Below are positions 36,159-45,930 of a DNA stretch of 64,000 nucleotides, piece by piece. The DNA comes from Larkinella terrae (GTDB lineage: Bacteria > Bacteroidota > Bacteroidia > Cytophagales > Spirosomataceae). Both the position numbers and the translations under genes were made by a program. How positions within the stretch are numbered: the first letter of the stretch is position 1; every line of letters begins with the position of its first letter. The stretch is taken from assembly GCF_009668025.1 (NCBI RefSeq), contig NZ_WJXZ01000013.1, forward strand, positions 1 to 64,000, read 5' to 3'. The notes under the pieces are model-generated. The model did not search any database. It saw only the letters and a program-made list of their open reading frames with translations, and had not been told where the DNA came from.

Positions 36159-36344
36159 GGGCGGAAGGATTCCGGAAATTTAGGGGTGAATATAAGGATG
36201 TTCCGGCAAGCCTTCAATGCTCCACTCTTTTTTATCCTGCTTCGCAGCGTCTTAAAAGCACCAATATCCCCGGTCCAAACCCTGGAATCACGATCAAAAA
36301 TAACCGTCAGCCTAAACTTCTGGCAATTATTGCCGGTTAGACAG

Positions 36345-36352
36345 TAAGTTTG
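36345..36352 (+). promoter_or_regulatory. -7 box upstream of the DUF255 gene
   Basis: TAAGTTTG fits TAnnTTTG, 23 bases before the ATG at 36376. The -33 element is not clear. Confidence 0.45.
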
Positions 36353-36375
36353 CTCCGTTTTGACGCTATTCAATT

Positions 36376-38448
36376 ATGAACCGACTTGCCCAGGAAACCA
36401 GCCCTTATTTATTGCAGCACGCTCACAATCCGGTCGACTGGTTTCCGTGGGGACCCGAAGCCCTGCAAAAAGCCGAGCGTGAGAATAAACCGATTCTGGT
36501 CAGTATTGGATATTCGGCCTGCCACTGGTGTCACGTGATGGAGCGCGAATCCTTTGAAAACGAGCAGGTTGCTTCCGTGATGAATGCCCATTTTGTCTGC
36601 ATCAAAGTGGACCGCGAGGAACGGCCTGATGTCGATGCAATTTACATGGATGCCGTCCAGTCGATGGGCGTGCAGGGCGGCTGGCCGCTGAACGTCTTTC
36701 TGATGCCCGACGCCAAACCGTTCTATGGCCTGACTTATTTGCCACCCCGGCAGTGGATAAATTTGTTAACCAGCGTCCGGTCGGCTTTCGAGGAACACCC
36801 GGATCAGTTAGCTGAATCGGCTGACGGTTTTGCTAACCAGCTGAATATGAGCGTCAAAGAGCAATATTATCTGACGGATGCTGTTCCGGTTTTTACGCGC
36901 GATTTCCTGGAGACTATGTACCAAAAATTAGCCGCATCGTTCGATCCGGTGAAAGGCGGCCCCCGCCGGGCTCCCAAATTTCCGATGCCGAGTATTTACG
37001 GTTTTCTGCTGCGGTATTATCACATTACGAAAAATGAGGACGCGCTGAAACACATTCGCCGGACGCTGGATTACATGGCTTTGGGCGGAATTTATGATCA
37101 GATCGGTGGCGGTTTTTCCCGTTATTCCGTTGATGATCAGTGGTTTGCTCCGCACTTCGAAAAGATGCTTTACGATAATGGTCAGTTACTGACCCTGTAT
37201 TCCGAAGCCTACAGCCTGACGCAGAGTCCGTTGTATCGAAAGACGGTTTTTCAAACGATCCAGTTTCTGCAGCGGGAATTGACCAGTCCCGAGGGCGGTT
37301 TTTATTCCGCGCTGGATGCCGACAGCGAAGGAGTGGAAGGCAAATTTTATACGTGGACGACAGCGGAATTACAAGCGGTTCTTGGCGATGATTTCAACTG
37401 GTTCAGCGAGTTATACCACATCGCGCCCGACGGCAATTGGGAGGAACACGAAGGTGTTGATCGAAACATTTTACATCGGGTGGTTTCGGACGAAGATTTC
37501 GCCCGGATGCAGGGTTTGTCGGCGGCCGAATTCGCGGAGAAACTTTCCAGAACGCACCAAAAATTAATGGCCACCCGGGACCAGCGAATCCGGCCCGGCC
37601 TGGATGATAAAATTCTGTGTTCCTGGAATGGCCTGATGCTGAAAGGCCTGGTTACGGCTTACCGGTTTTTTGGCGAAGCATCCTTTTTACAACTCGCCGA
37701 ACGGAATGCCCGCTTTATTCAGGAGAAACTGACCCACCCGGAATCTGGCCAGCTCTGGCACAGTTACAAAACCGGCAAAGATAGTAAGCCAGGACTGTCC
37801 ACGATTACTGCTTATCTGGAAGATTATGCGGCCGTGATTGATGGTTATCTTGCGCTGTACCAGGCCACATTTCAGGAATCGTATCTGACCGAAGCCGATC
37901 GGTTGGTCCGCTACACGCTTGATCATTTCTGGGATGAACAGGACCACTTATTCTTTTTCACCGATCAGGCAGCCGAAACCCTGATTGCCCGAAAAAAGGA
38001 GGTTTTTGATAATGTGATTCCGGCATCGAATTCGATGATGGCGCATAACCTCCACACACTGAGCCTGTTGCTGGAACAACCGATTGACGGATCACCCGCA
38101 TACTCCGACCTGCTCGAAGCCATGATGGGCCGGGTGCAGCCTTTACTTCAACAAAATGCGGATTATTTGACCCATTGGGCCGCCCTTTACGCCATGCGGG
38201 TGCAGCCAACCGCGGAAATAGCCATCGTTGGGCCGGAAGCCAGCTCGTACCGTAACGAAATTGATCAGCGGTTTTATCCGAATAAAGTGTTGGCGGGTAC
38301 GGAATCGGAAAGCAAATTGCCTTTATTGGAAAACCGGAAGGCAATTGGCGGGAAAACCGCCATCTACGTCTGCTACAATCGGGCCTGTCAGCTGCCCGTT
38401 ACCGATGTCGGAGAAGCGTTCCGAAGTTTAGGAGAGAATCAATCGTAA
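36376..38448 (+). CDS. Thioredoxin-domain protein, YyaL/SPATA20 (DUF255) family
   Basis: A 690-residue protein. The N-terminal thioredoxin-like domain (residues 1-165) begins with the family hallmark [18 protein letters not shown] and has the CxxC pair [10 protein letters not shown] (C49, C52). The remainder is an (alpha/alpha)6-type domain resembling N-acylglucosamine 2-epimerase folds ([27 protein letters not shown]). Members occur from bacteria to mammals; the biochemical role is unproven. No signal peptide, so it is probably cytosolic. The length is typical. Confidence 0.93.
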   Translation: MNRLAQETSPYLLQHAHNPVDWFPWGPEALQKAERENKPILVSIGYSACHWCHVMERESFENEQVASVMNAHFVCIKVDREERPDVDAIYMDAVQSMGVQGGWPLNVFLMPDAKPFYGLTYLPPRQWINLLTSVRSAFEEHPDQLAESADGFANQLNMSVKEQYYLTDAVPVFTRDFLETMYQKLAASFDPVKGGPRRAPKFPMPSIYGFLLRYYHITKNEDALKHIRRTLDYMALGGIYDQIGGGFSRYSVDDQWFAPHFEKMLYDNGQLLTLYSEAYSLTQSPLYRKTVFQTIQFLQRELTSPEGGFYSALDADSEGVEGKFYTWTTAELQAVLGDDFNWFSELYHIAPDGNWEEHEGVDRNILHRVVSDEDFARMQGLSAAEFAEKLSRTHQKLMATRDQRIRPGLDDKILCSWNGLMLKGLVTAYRFFGEASFLQLAERNARFIQEKLTHPESGQLWHSYKTGKDSKPGLSTITAYLEDYAAVIDGYLALYQATFQESYLTEADRLVRYTLDHFWDEQDHLFFFTDQAAETLIARKKEVFDNVIPASNSMMAHNLHTLSLLLEQPIDGSPAYSDLLEAMMGRVQPLLQQNADYLTHWAALYAMRVQPTAEIAIVGPEASSYRNEIDQRFYPNKVLAGTESESKLPLLENRKAIGGKTAIYVCYNRACQLPVTDVGEAFRSLGENQS

Positions 38449-38499
38449 TGAGTTTGCCAGCATCATCCCGGGCCATCCTTTGATGATGTTGGGAAAAGA

Positions 38500-38700
38500 T
38501 TAAATTACCTTAATCGTTTTTAAAACCGTATGAATCACGTTTGGAGCGGCTGTCCGGCTTTTCTGACTAAATATGGTCTTGCCGCTGATAATCTCCATAT
38601 TTTTTGTCCGAAAATGCGTGCGACCTAATGAAGTGAGGATCAAGCCAACAGCAAGATAAAAACCGGCCAACATCAATCGATTTTTGAGTATCTTTTTCAT
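38500..38700 (-). CDS. Possible small membrane protein
   Basis: A 66-residue frame starting MKKILKNRLMLAGFYLAVGL, a positively charged start followed by a hydrophobic segment, so either a signal peptide or one membrane helix. The rest is basic and polar, ending LKTIKVI. No family is recognised. It could be a real small protein or chance. Confidence 0.3.
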   Translation of the reverse strand: MKKILKNRLMLAGFYLAVGLILTSLGRTHFRTKNMEIISGKTIFSQKSRTAAPNVIHTVLKTIKVI

Positions 38701-38719
38701 ATTAACTTCCAACGTAGCT

Positions 38720-38959
38720 CTACAATTTCCCGACTATTGGTTGGTTCGTCTCTGAACGAAATTGTGATTCAGTTTGGATAGTCAAAAGTAGTAGAGCCAT
38801 ATGAATATCTACTACGTAGTTTCCCCTGTTTTTCGGAGTGAAATATACCTTTTTTGCCCAGTCTTCCTCATTTGGTCTCAAAATGGACCCGTTCAGCAAA
38901 GTTTCTGACGTATCCTGCGAAGCCATTGACAGGTAAAAAGTATCTCTATCAGTCGACAC
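38720..38959 (-). CDS. Possible small protein or gene remnant
   Basis: A 79-residue frame containing NEEDWAKKVYFTPKNRGNY, which resembles one edge of a beta-sandwich domain, then a hydrophobic run (VVDIHMALLLLTIQ). No signal peptide and no recognised family. It ends 19 bases before the start of the next small minus-strand frame. It may be a fragment of a decayed gene. Confidence 0.25.
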   Translation of the reverse strand: MSTDRDTFYLSMASQDTSETLLNGSILRPNEEDWAKKVYFTPKNRGNYVVDIHMALLLLTIQTESQFRSETNQPIVGKL

Positions 38960-39455
38960 CGATCAATCTTCTATCATCCAAAAATCTTGTACGTTATAAT
39001 TAAAATTATGTAAGAAAATGATGGTAGATACCGTTTAAGTTTGTACCCTGATAATTGGGTTCGTAGATAGGATTGTCGCCATTTTCAGGCGAATTAATTA
39101 CCAGACAACACCAATTCCAACTCACCCGTACCGAACGATTAACTGCTAACAATTATATGCTCCAATACACGGATTATTACTCCAATATGTGTTGTGTTGA
39201 AAACATGTTCGTTCGGTTAAGTTACCGACCAAACCCTAAAGCAGTTCTCGTTTTGACTAGTAATTCCAGCGAGGTGATTTTTGTATTCAATTACAATTAA
39301 GGTGCGGCTTTCCGGATTGCGCGGTTTTCTCCTTTTCAGCAATCGAATACGAACCAGTAAAGGTGATTTCTAAGTGATTGATCATTAAGCACAAGTTCGC
39401 GAATCGCATTCGGAAGTATCATGATCTACTGACAAATAAAAGTGAAACGCAAAGT

Positions 39456-40055
39456 CTAGGAAATCCGGTTTGGATTTTCGTTGATGAAGGCCGACCAGTC
39501 GCCTTTTTTGGATTTCTTGCCGGTCGATTTAGTGCCTGGAAGTGCATTTTTGTGAAAATGGTGGCAAATCGCAATCGCCAGTGCATCTGTCGCATCGAAA
39601 AACTCGGGATTCAGTTCGGCATTCAGCAAGTGGCTCACCATGTGCGAAACCTGCTCTTTGGAGGCATTCCCGTTTCCCGTTACCGATTGCTTCACTTTTC
39701 GGGGGGAGTACTCCACAATCGGAATACCCCGCGACAGAGCCGCTGCCATCGCCACGCCCTGCGCCCGGCCCAGTTTTAACATGGCCTGCACATTTTTTCC
39801 GAAAAACGGATCTTCAATCGCCATTTCATCGGGCAGATGCTCTTCGATGAGTTGAATCATCCGATCGAAGAGTTTCTTCAATTTCAACTCGTGGGTGCTA
39901 TATTTGCTGAGGTGAATGACCCCGTATTGCATCATACTCATCTGATCCTTGTGGATTCGGATGACGCCATAGCCAGCAATCTGGGTACCAGGATCGACGC
40001 CCAGAATAATTTTGTCGTACGAATCTAGTTCAGAAGCAGCGAGTGGAATAGGCAT
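39456..40055 (-). CDS. ruvC: Crossover junction endodeoxyribonuclease RuvC
   Basis: A 199-residue Holliday-junction resolvase. The start at 40055 is chosen because the frame upstream (to 40115) would overlap the divergent gene beginning at 40089 and has no RuvC character. Catalytic acids are visible: D21 in LGVDPGTQ, E81 in MAIEDPFFGKN, and D154/D157 in FFDATDALAIA, with the late His in ICHH. It works with RuvAB, which are not in the window. Only 33 bases separate it from the divergent operon. Confidence 0.95.
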   Translation of the reverse strand: MPIPLAASELDSYDKIILGVDPGTQIAGYGVIRIHKDQMSMMQYGVIHLSKYSTHELKLKKLFDRMIQLIEEHLPDEMAIEDPFFGKNVQAMLKLGRAQGVAMAAALSRGIPIVEYSPRKVKQSVTGNGNASKEQVSHMVSHLLNAELNPEFFDATDALAIAICHHFHKNALPGTKSTGKKSKKGDWSAFINENPNRIS

Positions 40056-40088
40056 GGAAATGTCGTACGGTATTTTATAAATAAGGTT

Positions 40089-41075
40089 ATGCAAAGTAAC
40101 GGGTTCGTCCCTCAAAGAACGTATTCAGCAACCAAAAAAATCGTTTTTTGGTCGAAAGTTGCCATTTTAACCCTCATTGTCAGTTACATAATTATTTCGC
40201 TGAATCGCCAGGAACACGACCTGCGCTCAGTTTGGGCGTATTGGCAAGCCGCCGACTGGTTCAGTTTCTCCGCTTTTGTCTTAATGCTGCTCACCCCGCT
40301 GAACTGGCTGCTGGAAGCCCTGAAATGGCAAATTCTGGTCCGACGGGTTGAGCCCATTTCTTTATTAGAAGCCACGCAGGGCGTTCTGGCGGGTCTGGCG
40401 ATGGGTTTTGCGCTGCCGGCCCAACTGGGCGATACTGCCGGCAGATTGCTTTCCCTCCGCTCCGACCAACGCTGGCAGGGCATCGGGGCTGCGCTCGTAT
40501 CGGGCGGCATGCAGTTTTTCGCAGCTGTTTTTTTCGGAACAATTGCACTTTATTTTCAGCTCCAGTCCGGCGTTCAGGATCTTTCGATGGCGCAATGGGT
40601 TCTCTTTTACGTTTTGGTCGCCCTAATGGGACTGGCCGTTTTGGTTGCCTGGCAACGGCATAAACTGGACGGGATTCAACACACCTGGTTTCGGCGCTGG
40701 GAAAAATACTGGGCCGTCGCTTCGCATTATACCGTCTTTGAATTGCTCCTGGCCTTCGGGGCGGCCTCGCTTCGGTACCTGACATTCTCGTTCCAGTTTT
40801 ATCTGGCACTCGGCATTTTCGGAATCCACTTGCCGCTTCGCGAAACCGCTACGGGTATTGGGCTGGTGTACCTGGGAAAAACCATTATTCCGGCGTTCAA
40901 TCTGCTGAGTGATTTAGGAGTTCGGGAGGCAACATCTCTTTATATATTCGGCCAGTGGCAGGTTCCGGCTCCTCAAATTTTGTCCGCGACCCTGACGCTC
41001 TGGCTATTCAATATCCTGGCACCGGTTTTTGTTGGTTTGTTCTGGGTCTGGAAGTTAAAGCTATCAAATAATTGA
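40089..41075 (+). CDS. Flippase-like membrane protein (UPF0104/LPG-synthase TM family)
   Basis: A 328-residue protein with about eight helices matching the lysylphosphatidylglycerol synthase transmembrane region family. Blocks such as PLNWLLEALKWQILVRR, LAGLAMGFALPAQLGDTAGR and GLVYLGKTIIPAFNLLSDLG are typical. There is no aminoacyl-transfer domain, so it is not a complete MprF. It is the first gene of an operon with two GT2 genes and a deacetylase, which suggests a lipid or glycolipid transport role. The next gene starts 6 bases downstream. Confidence 0.82.
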   Translation: MQSNGFVPQRTYSATKKIVFWSKVAILTLIVSYIIISLNRQEHDLRSVWAYWQAADWFSFSAFVLMLLTPLNWLLEALKWQILVRRVEPISLLEATQGVLAGLAMGFALPAQLGDTAGRLLSLRSDQRWQGIGAALVSGGMQFFAAVFFGTIALYFQLQSGVQDLSMAQWVLFYVLVALMGLAVLVAWQRHKLDGIQHTWFRRWEKYWAVASHYTVFELLLAFGAASLRYLTFSFQFYLALGIFGIHLPLRETATGIGLVYLGKTIIPAFNLLSDLGVREATSLYIFGQWQVPAPQILSATLTLWLFNILAPVFVGLFWVWKLKLSNN

Positions 41076-41081
41076 TTTGCA

Positions 41082-42215
41082 ATGTTTTATGCGCTCTTAA
41101 GTATATCAATAATTTATGCTTTATTCACCCTCATCCTCGCTATTAGCTGGTGGAGGATGCCGGTTTTTACCGTATTATCACCGGCTCATCTGACAAAACA
41201 CCCCAAAATCAGCGTCATCATCCCGGTTCGCAACGAAGAACAAACCTTACCGCTTTTGCTTCGCGATTTACAGCAACAAACGTATCCATCTATCTATTTT
41301 GAGGTAATTGTTGCCGATGACTCATCCACCGATAACACGCTGAAAATCACACAGTCACTTATCCCGGATATGCCCTATGCCTTGCACCTACTGCCCCTTG
41401 CCAACGAACCGACGAGTTCGCCCAAAAAACGGGCTATCCGGCAGAGCATTTCCCGGGCAAGCGGGGATTTGATCGTCACCACCGACGGCGATTGCCGCGT
41501 TGGCCCAAAGTGGCTGGAAACTATTGCGGTTTTTTATTTGCAAACCGGCGCCCGATTGATCAGCGGTCCCATCAGTTTCAACCGCGATCATTCGTTTTTT
41601 GGCGACCTCCAAACCGTCGAAAGCAGCAGCCTCATCGGCGCCGGTGCCTGCACAATGGCAATGGGCTCGCCTACTATGTGCAATGGTGCCAATTTAACTT
41701 ACGAAAAGCGGGTTTTTGAAGAGGTAGGCGGTTTTGACGGCATCGACCACGTAGCCTCAGGCGACGACGAACTGCTTATGCACAAGGTCGCCATTCGGTT
41801 TCCTAACAGTGTTAAGTTCCTTAAAAGTCCGGATGCAATTGTGCATACCGCCCCGCAGCCAACCTTGAAATCGTTTTACCACCAGCGGAAAAGATGGGCC
41901 AGCAAATGGCGGGCTTACGAAAGCATTTTACCTTCGCTCCTGGCGGTTTTTATCTTTGCCAGTAACATCGCCTTACCTGTTGCGGTCTTGAGTTATTTTT
42001 TTTCGAGCCTGACGGCTTATCAACTTATCGGCATCCTGGCCTTGAAAGCTGTTCCCGAGTGGTTATTTTTGGGTTCTGTTTTAACGTTCTTGAAAAAAGA
42101 ACGGGTTATTTCCTGGATTCCGGTCACGCAGTTGATCTATCCCTTTTACGTTGTTTTTTTTGGATTGGCGGCTCAGCAAAAAGGTTTTCAGTGGAAAGGC
42201 CGGGCATTGCGTTAA
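41082..42215 (+). CDS. Membrane-bound family 2 glycosyltransferase
   Basis: A 377-residue processive-type GT2. An N-terminal helix precedes KISVIIPVRNEEQ. VADDSSTDN, TTDGDCRVG (metal site), SGDDELLMHK (the likely catalytic ED-like block) and HQRKRWASKW (QxxRW acceptor motif) follow in order. Three C-terminal helices end the protein. This resembles chitin/hyaluronan/PgaC-type synthases, but the sugar cannot be told. It belongs to the 40089-45730 operon. Confidence 0.85.
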   Translation: MFYALLSISIIYALFTLILAISWWRMPVFTVLSPAHLTKHPKISVIIPVRNEEQTLPLLLRDLQQQTYPSIYFEVIVADDSSTDNTLKITQSLIPDMPYALHLLPLANEPTSSPKKRAIRQSISRASGDLIVTTDGDCRVGPKWLETIAVFYLQTGARLISGPISFNRDHSFFGDLQTVESSSLIGAGACTMAMGSPTMCNGANLTYEKRVFEEVGGFDGIDHVASGDDELLMHKVAIRFPNSVKFLKSPDAIVHTAPQPTLKSFYHQRKRWASKWRAYESILPSLLAVFIFASNIALPVAVLSYFFSSLTAYQLIGILALKAVPEWLFLGSVLTFLKKERVISWIPVTQLIYPFYVVFFGLAAQQKGFQWKGRALR

Positions 42216-42247
42216 CCACACCCAAACCGCATTGGCGAACGGATTCT

Positions 42248-42895
42248 ATGTTTTTACATAAAACCAATTTTCTCCTCCGGGCCTTTTTCCCCCGTTACGA
42301 ATGGCGCGTTCGGACGACGGAGAAAGTGATTTACCTGACGTTTGACGACGGCCCGATTCCGGAAGTCACTGAATTTGTGTTGGAAAACCTCCGAAATCAT
42401 CAGGCCAAAGCAACATTTTTCTGCATTGGCGATAATGTGAAGAAGCATCCCGGCATTTTCAATCTGGTTAAAAATGCCGGACATTCAATTGGTAATCATA
42501 CCTTTAATCATCTTAACGGTTGGAAAACCGAAGACCAGCCATATCTGGCTAATTTTCACCAATGTCAGCAACAACTGGGCGTTCCGACCCGGCTTTTTCG
42601 CCCGCCTTACGGCCGCATGAAGGGGAGTCAGGGCACCGAAGTTCTGAAAACGCACGACGTGATTATGTGGGATGTGCTGACGGGTGATTTTTCCCAGTCC
42701 CTGCAGCCGGAGTTAATTTTGCAGAAAACGCTGAAATATACCGAACCGGGTTCTATTGTCCTGTTTCACGACAGCATTAAAGCCTGGCCCCGAATGAGTT
42801 ACGCACTCCCTCGGGTCCTTTCCCACTTTTCCGAATTGGGTTACCGCTTCGACGGACTACCACAAATGTCCGGTCTCAGGACCCCGGCCCCGTGA
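42248..42895 (+). CDS. Polysaccharide deacetylase (NodB domain)
   Basis: A 215-residue single-domain CE4 deacetylase. I chose the ATG at 42248; the open frame extends further left but overlaps the GT2 gene in another frame. Motif 1 is LTFDDGPIP (D33, D34). Motif 2 is GHSIGNHTFNH with metal-binding H84 and H88. Motif 3 is LFRPPYGRMK. It would remove N- or O-acetyl groups from a glycan or a lipid-linked sugar. Its stop overlaps the GTG start of the next GT2, which suggests translational coupling. Confidence 0.88.
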   Translation: MFLHKTNFLLRAFFPRYEWRVRTTEKVIYLTFDDGPIPEVTEFVLENLRNHQAKATFFCIGDNVKKHPGIFNLVKNAGHSIGNHTFNHLNGWKTEDQPYLANFHQCQQQLGVPTRLFRPPYGRMKGSQGTEVLKTHDVIMWDVLTGDFSQSLQPELILQKTLKYTEPGSIVLFHDSIKAWPRMSYALPRVLSHFSELGYRFDGLPQMSGLRTPAP

Positions 42896-43884
42896 ACATT
42901 GACGTAAGCATTCTGATTGCTGCCCGCAACGAGGAAGAAACTATTTTGCGTTGCCTTCAAGCCATTGACCGACTCGATTACCCGACGGATCGCTACGAAG
43001 TATTGATTGGAAATGATCAGTCGGAAGATAAAACCGGTGAATTGATCGCCGATTTCATTCGGAACAAACCGCACTTCCGCCTATTTACGATTACCGAACG
43101 CGTTGGAAAACAGGCTGGTAAAGCCAATGTGCTGGCGCAACTTGCACAGCACGCTCAAGGCCGGTTTTTCTTATTTACCGACGCTGATTGTGAAGTGCCA
43201 TCCGGATGGATTTCCCATATGCTAAAACCCTTCGAACGAGATCAAATCGGAATTTTAACAGGTTCCACGCAGATTTTCGGGCATAGCGTTTTTCAAAAAC
43301 TACAGGCTGTCGACTGGTTTTACGGCCAGTATCTGATCTGGCAATTCGCCAATCTGGGCATTCCGATTACGGCGATGGGCAACAACATGGCGGTTCGCCG
43401 GACCGCTTACGATACGGTAGGTGGTTACGAAAACCTGCCATTTTCGGTCGTCGAAGATTACCAATTGTTTACCGAGATTATTCACCAGCGGTTTTCGTTT
43501 GCCCATCTGTTCAACGCCGAGGTGCTGGCAACAACCCGACCGTTACCAAACTGGAAGAGTTGGTTGCAACAACGAAAACGCTGGATGGTTGGGGCGCTGC
43601 AACTACCAGTTTATTTTATCGTTTTATTTCTGTTGCAACTGCTATTTTATCCGTTCATGATTACCCTGGCCATTTGGTATCCATCCGTGGCTCTCGCGGT
43701 CTGGATGGTCAAATTTGGTACGCAAACGGCCCAATTGCTCTGGATTCTGAATCGGTTTCGGCGGTGGGACTTGCTTCCGTACCTGATCGGTTTTGAGTTT
43801 TACCTGCACATTGGTTATTTCATTTCGTTAGTTTTCTATTTGTTACCGACTAAAGTGGTCTGGAAAGGCCGAACTTATTCATGA
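42892..43884 (+). CDS. Membrane-bound family 2 glycosyltransferase
   Basis: A 330-residue GT2 that starts with a GTG overlapping the previous stop (GTGA). VSILIAARNEEETI, IGNDQSEDKT, FTDADCEVPSGW (metal site), the late acidic block VVEDYQLFTEI and QQRKRWMVGALQ (QxxRW) are in order, with C-terminal helices. It differs clearly from the GT2 at 41082 and may add a second sugar. Its stop overlaps the TatD start (ATGA at 43881-43884). Confidence 0.86.
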   Translation: MNIDVSILIAARNEEETILRCLQAIDRLDYPTDRYEVLIGNDQSEDKTGELIADFIRNKPHFRLFTITERVGKQAGKANVLAQLAQHAQGRFFLFTDADCEVPSGWISHMLKPFERDQIGILTGSTQIFGHSVFQKLQAVDWFYGQYLIWQFANLGIPITAMGNNMAVRRTAYDTVGGYENLPFSVVEDYQLFTEIIHQRFSFAHLFNAEVLATTRPLPNWKSWLQQRKRWMVGALQLPVYFIVLFLLQLLFYPFMITLAIWYPSVALAVWMVKFGTQTAQLLWILNRFRRWDLLPYLIGFEFYLHIGYFISLVFYLLPTKVVWKGRTYS

Positions 43885-44660
43885 TTGACACCCACGCCCA
43901 TATTTACGACCTTCAATTTGACGATAAGGAAGCCATGCTGACGGCCGCCGAACAACAGGGCGTTTCCCAGATCTGGATGCCTAATTGCGCCAAAGAAACC
44001 ATCGAAGGCATGATGGCGCTGGCCGGGCAATACCCGGATCGATGCCTGCCGATGATGGGCTTGCACCCCTGCTATGTTTGTGAAACCGTGGATGACGAGC
44101 TGGCGGCCGTTGAAGAGTGGCTAAACCGCTATCCATTCATTGCGATCGGCGAAATTGGGCTGGATTTTTACTGGGATCTCACGCACGTCGATCGCCAGTT
44201 TGAAGCGTTTACCACGCAATTGCAGTGGGCTTCCCGGCGAAATTTATCGATTTCCATTCACAGTCGTTCGGCGGCCAACGGCGGTCGGAATGCCTTCGCC
44301 GAAGCCGCCGATCTGATCGAAAAACTGGCATTGCCGAACCTGAGCGGTATTTTTCACTGCTTTGTCGGCACCGTCGAAGAGGCTCGGCGAGCCATCGATC
44401 TGGGTTTTAAACTTGGAATCGGCGGGGTTTCTACCTTTAAAAACGGCGGTTTGGACAAAGTTCTGCCGCACATCGATCTCGAACATCTGGTGCTCGAAAC
44501 CGATGCCCCCTATCTGGCGCCCGTTCCCTATCGCGGAAAACGCAATGAACCGGCATACCAGAAACTGATTGCCCAGCGGGTGGCCGATTTGAAGCAATTA
44601 CCGCTAAGCCTCGTCGATGAACAGACCACCCGAAATGCTCAACAATTATTGAAACGTTAA
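43881..44660 (+). CDS. TatD family metal-dependent hydrolase
   Basis: A 259-residue TIM-barrel hydrolase. Metal ligands are IDTHAHIY (H5, H7), the Glu in GEIGLDFYWD, HSRSA, the His in GIFHCF, and the Asp in LETDAPYL. Family members act as 3'-5' exonucleases or D-aminoacyl hydrolases in quality control. It is tightly coupled to the GT2 gene upstream, though a functional link is not obvious. The asparaginase gene starts 2 bases after its stop. Confidence 0.92.
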   Translation: MIDTHAHIYDLQFDDKEAMLTAAEQQGVSQIWMPNCAKETIEGMMALAGQYPDRCLPMMGLHPCYVCETVDDELAAVEEWLNRYPFIAIGEIGLDFYWDLTHVDRQFEAFTTQLQWASRRNLSISIHSRSAANGGRNAFAEAADLIEKLALPNLSGIFHCFVGTVEEARRAIDLGFKLGIGGVSTFKNGGLDKVLPHIDLEHLVLETDAPYLAPVPYRGKRNEPAYQKLIAQRVADLKQLPLSLVDEQTTRNAQQLLKR

Positions 44661-44662
44661 CG

Positions 44663-45730
44663 ATGTATCGAACCATCCATATTAATCCGGTTTTGCCGGG
44701 TCAATCGCGCTCGTCGGTCCTGGTGATTTACACCGGGGGCACCCTGGGAATGGTATACGACCGACAAAACGACCAGCTTGTGCCCTTCGATTTTGACCAG
44801 GTTTTGGACCGCGTACCCGAAATCCGGCGGCTGGATTTTGAATTGACGGTTATTGTTCTGAACGAATTGATCGATTCGTCGAACATGAAACCGACGAACT
44901 GGATCAATCTCGGGCGAATTATTCGGGAAAATTACGATGCGTACGACAGTTTTGTCATTTTGCACGGAACCGATACGATGGCCTACACGGCTTCGGCGCT
45001 CAGTTTTTTACTCGACGGTCTGAACAAACCGGTCATCCTGACGGGCGCGCAATTACCGATTGGGGTAGCCCGTTCCGATGCGCGTGAAAATTTCATTACG
45101 GCAATGGAAATCGCGGCTGCCCAGGAAAACGGTCGTCCGATGGTGCCGGAAGTCTGCATTTACTTCAACTCACTTTTGCTGCGCGGAAACCGGGCCAAGA
45201 AAAAAGAAAGCGTTCATTTCAATGCTTTTCACTCCGAAAACTACCCGCACCTGGCGATGGCCGGAGTCAACATTGAGTACAATACGCCATTTATTCGTTC
45301 CTACTCACCAGATTCCGGGTTGATGGTTTACGAAGAGATGGACACCCACGTGGTCGCTTTGCCGCTTTTTCCGGGAATCAATCACAAGATTATCAGTTCG
45401 ATTTTGGGCATTCCGGGCTTGAAAGGGCTGGTTCTCGAAAGTTATGGTGCCGGAAATGCACCGACCGAAACTTGGTTTTTACATGCACTGGAACACGCCG
45501 TTGAGCGCGGATTGACCATTTTTAACGTCTCCCAGTGCGACGGCGGTCGGGTGACGCAGGGTCGGTACCAAACCAGCAAGCATCTGGACAAAATCGGTGT
45601 GTTGAGTGGCAGTGACATCACGATGGAAGCCGCCATTACGAAGTTGATGTTCCTGCTCGCCAATGAAGCGGACCCTGAACGGCTGAAAAAACGCCTGATT
45701 GAACCGATATGTGGCGAAATGAGTCTGTAA
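44663..45730 (+). CDS. ansA: Type I asparaginase
   Basis: A 355-residue L-asparaginase that converts asparagine to aspartate and ammonia. The first nucleophile region is VIYTGGTLGM (T24 or T27) and the second catalytic block is LHGTDTMAYT (HGTDT at 101-105). TGAQLPIGVARSDARENF is the conserved structural block. No signal peptide, so it is the cytosolic type I form. It is the last gene of the operon and is followed by tRNA-Ser. Confidence 0.92.
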   Translation: MYRTIHINPVLPGQSRSSVLVIYTGGTLGMVYDRQNDQLVPFDFDQVLDRVPEIRRLDFELTVIVLNELIDSSNMKPTNWINLGRIIRENYDAYDSFVILHGTDTMAYTASALSFLLDGLNKPVILTGAQLPIGVARSDARENFITAMEIAAAQENGRPMVPEVCIYFNSLLLRGNRAKKKESVHFNAFHSENYPHLAMAGVNIEYNTPFIRSYSPDSGLMVYEEMDTHVVALPLFPGINHKIISSILGIPGLKGLVLESYGAGNAPTETWFLHALEHAVERGLTIFNVSQCDGGRVTQGRYQTSKHLDKIGVLSGSDITMEAAITKLMFLLANEADPERLKKRLIEPICGEMSL

Positions 45731-45744
45731 CGTTTCAAAACCGG

Positions 45745-45775
45745 TTGTAATTTTCAGGAATTACCGACATCTTTG
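45745..45775 (+). promoter_or_regulatory. Likely promoter of tRNA-Ser
   Basis: TTG (45745-45747) is followed after 20 bases by CATCTTTG (45768-45775), seven of eight matches to the -7 box. The tRNA starts 15 bases downstream. Confidence 0.65.
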
Positions 45776-45790
45776 CAACCCGAATTACCC

Positions 45791-45878
45791 AGAGAGGTGT
45801 CCGAGTGGTTGAAGGAGCACGCCTGGAAAGTGTGTATACGTCTAAAGCGTATCGAGGGTTCGAATCCCTTCCTCTCTG
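45791..45878 (+). tRNA. tRNA-Ser (GGA)
   Basis: An 88-base class II tRNA. The acceptor pairs AGAGAGG with CCTCTCT. The anticodon loop is CTGGAAA with anticodon GGA, closed by CACGC/GTGTG. A long variable arm (TATACGTCTAAAGCGTAT) precedes the T arm GAGGGTTCGAATCCCTT. The discriminator is G and no CCA is encoded. All features fit serine. Confidence 0.96.
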
Positions 45879-45899
45879 CAAAGGTTTTAAATAATCGAT

Positions 45900-45930
45900 T
45901 AACCCGCCTGTAACCAGCGGGTTATTTTGT
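45900..45930 (+). terminator. Terminator of tRNA-Ser
   Basis: An 8-bp stem TAACCCGC (45900-45907) with GCGGGTTA (45917-45924) is followed by TTTTGTTTT. It lies 21 bases after the tRNA. Confidence 0.8.

Larger units (their letters stand above)
38449..39455. other. Gene-poor, AT-rich 1-kb stretch
   Basis: About 1 kb without a convincing gene lies between the DUF255 gene and ruvC, and looks richer in A and T than its flanks. It holds a weak hairpin (38457-38467 with 38482-38492), two short minus-strand frames (38500-38700 and 38720-38959) and a plus-strand frame at 39073-39300 with a TTG start and no family resemblance. It may be the remains of one or more decayed genes. Confidence 0.5.

Noticed and set aside
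39073-39300. Plus-strand frame of 75 codons
   Set aside because: TTG start, no recognisable motif, and it lies in the gene-poor stretch.
40056-40115. Longer RuvC start
   Set aside because: It would overlap the divergent flippase-like gene and lacks RuvC similarity.
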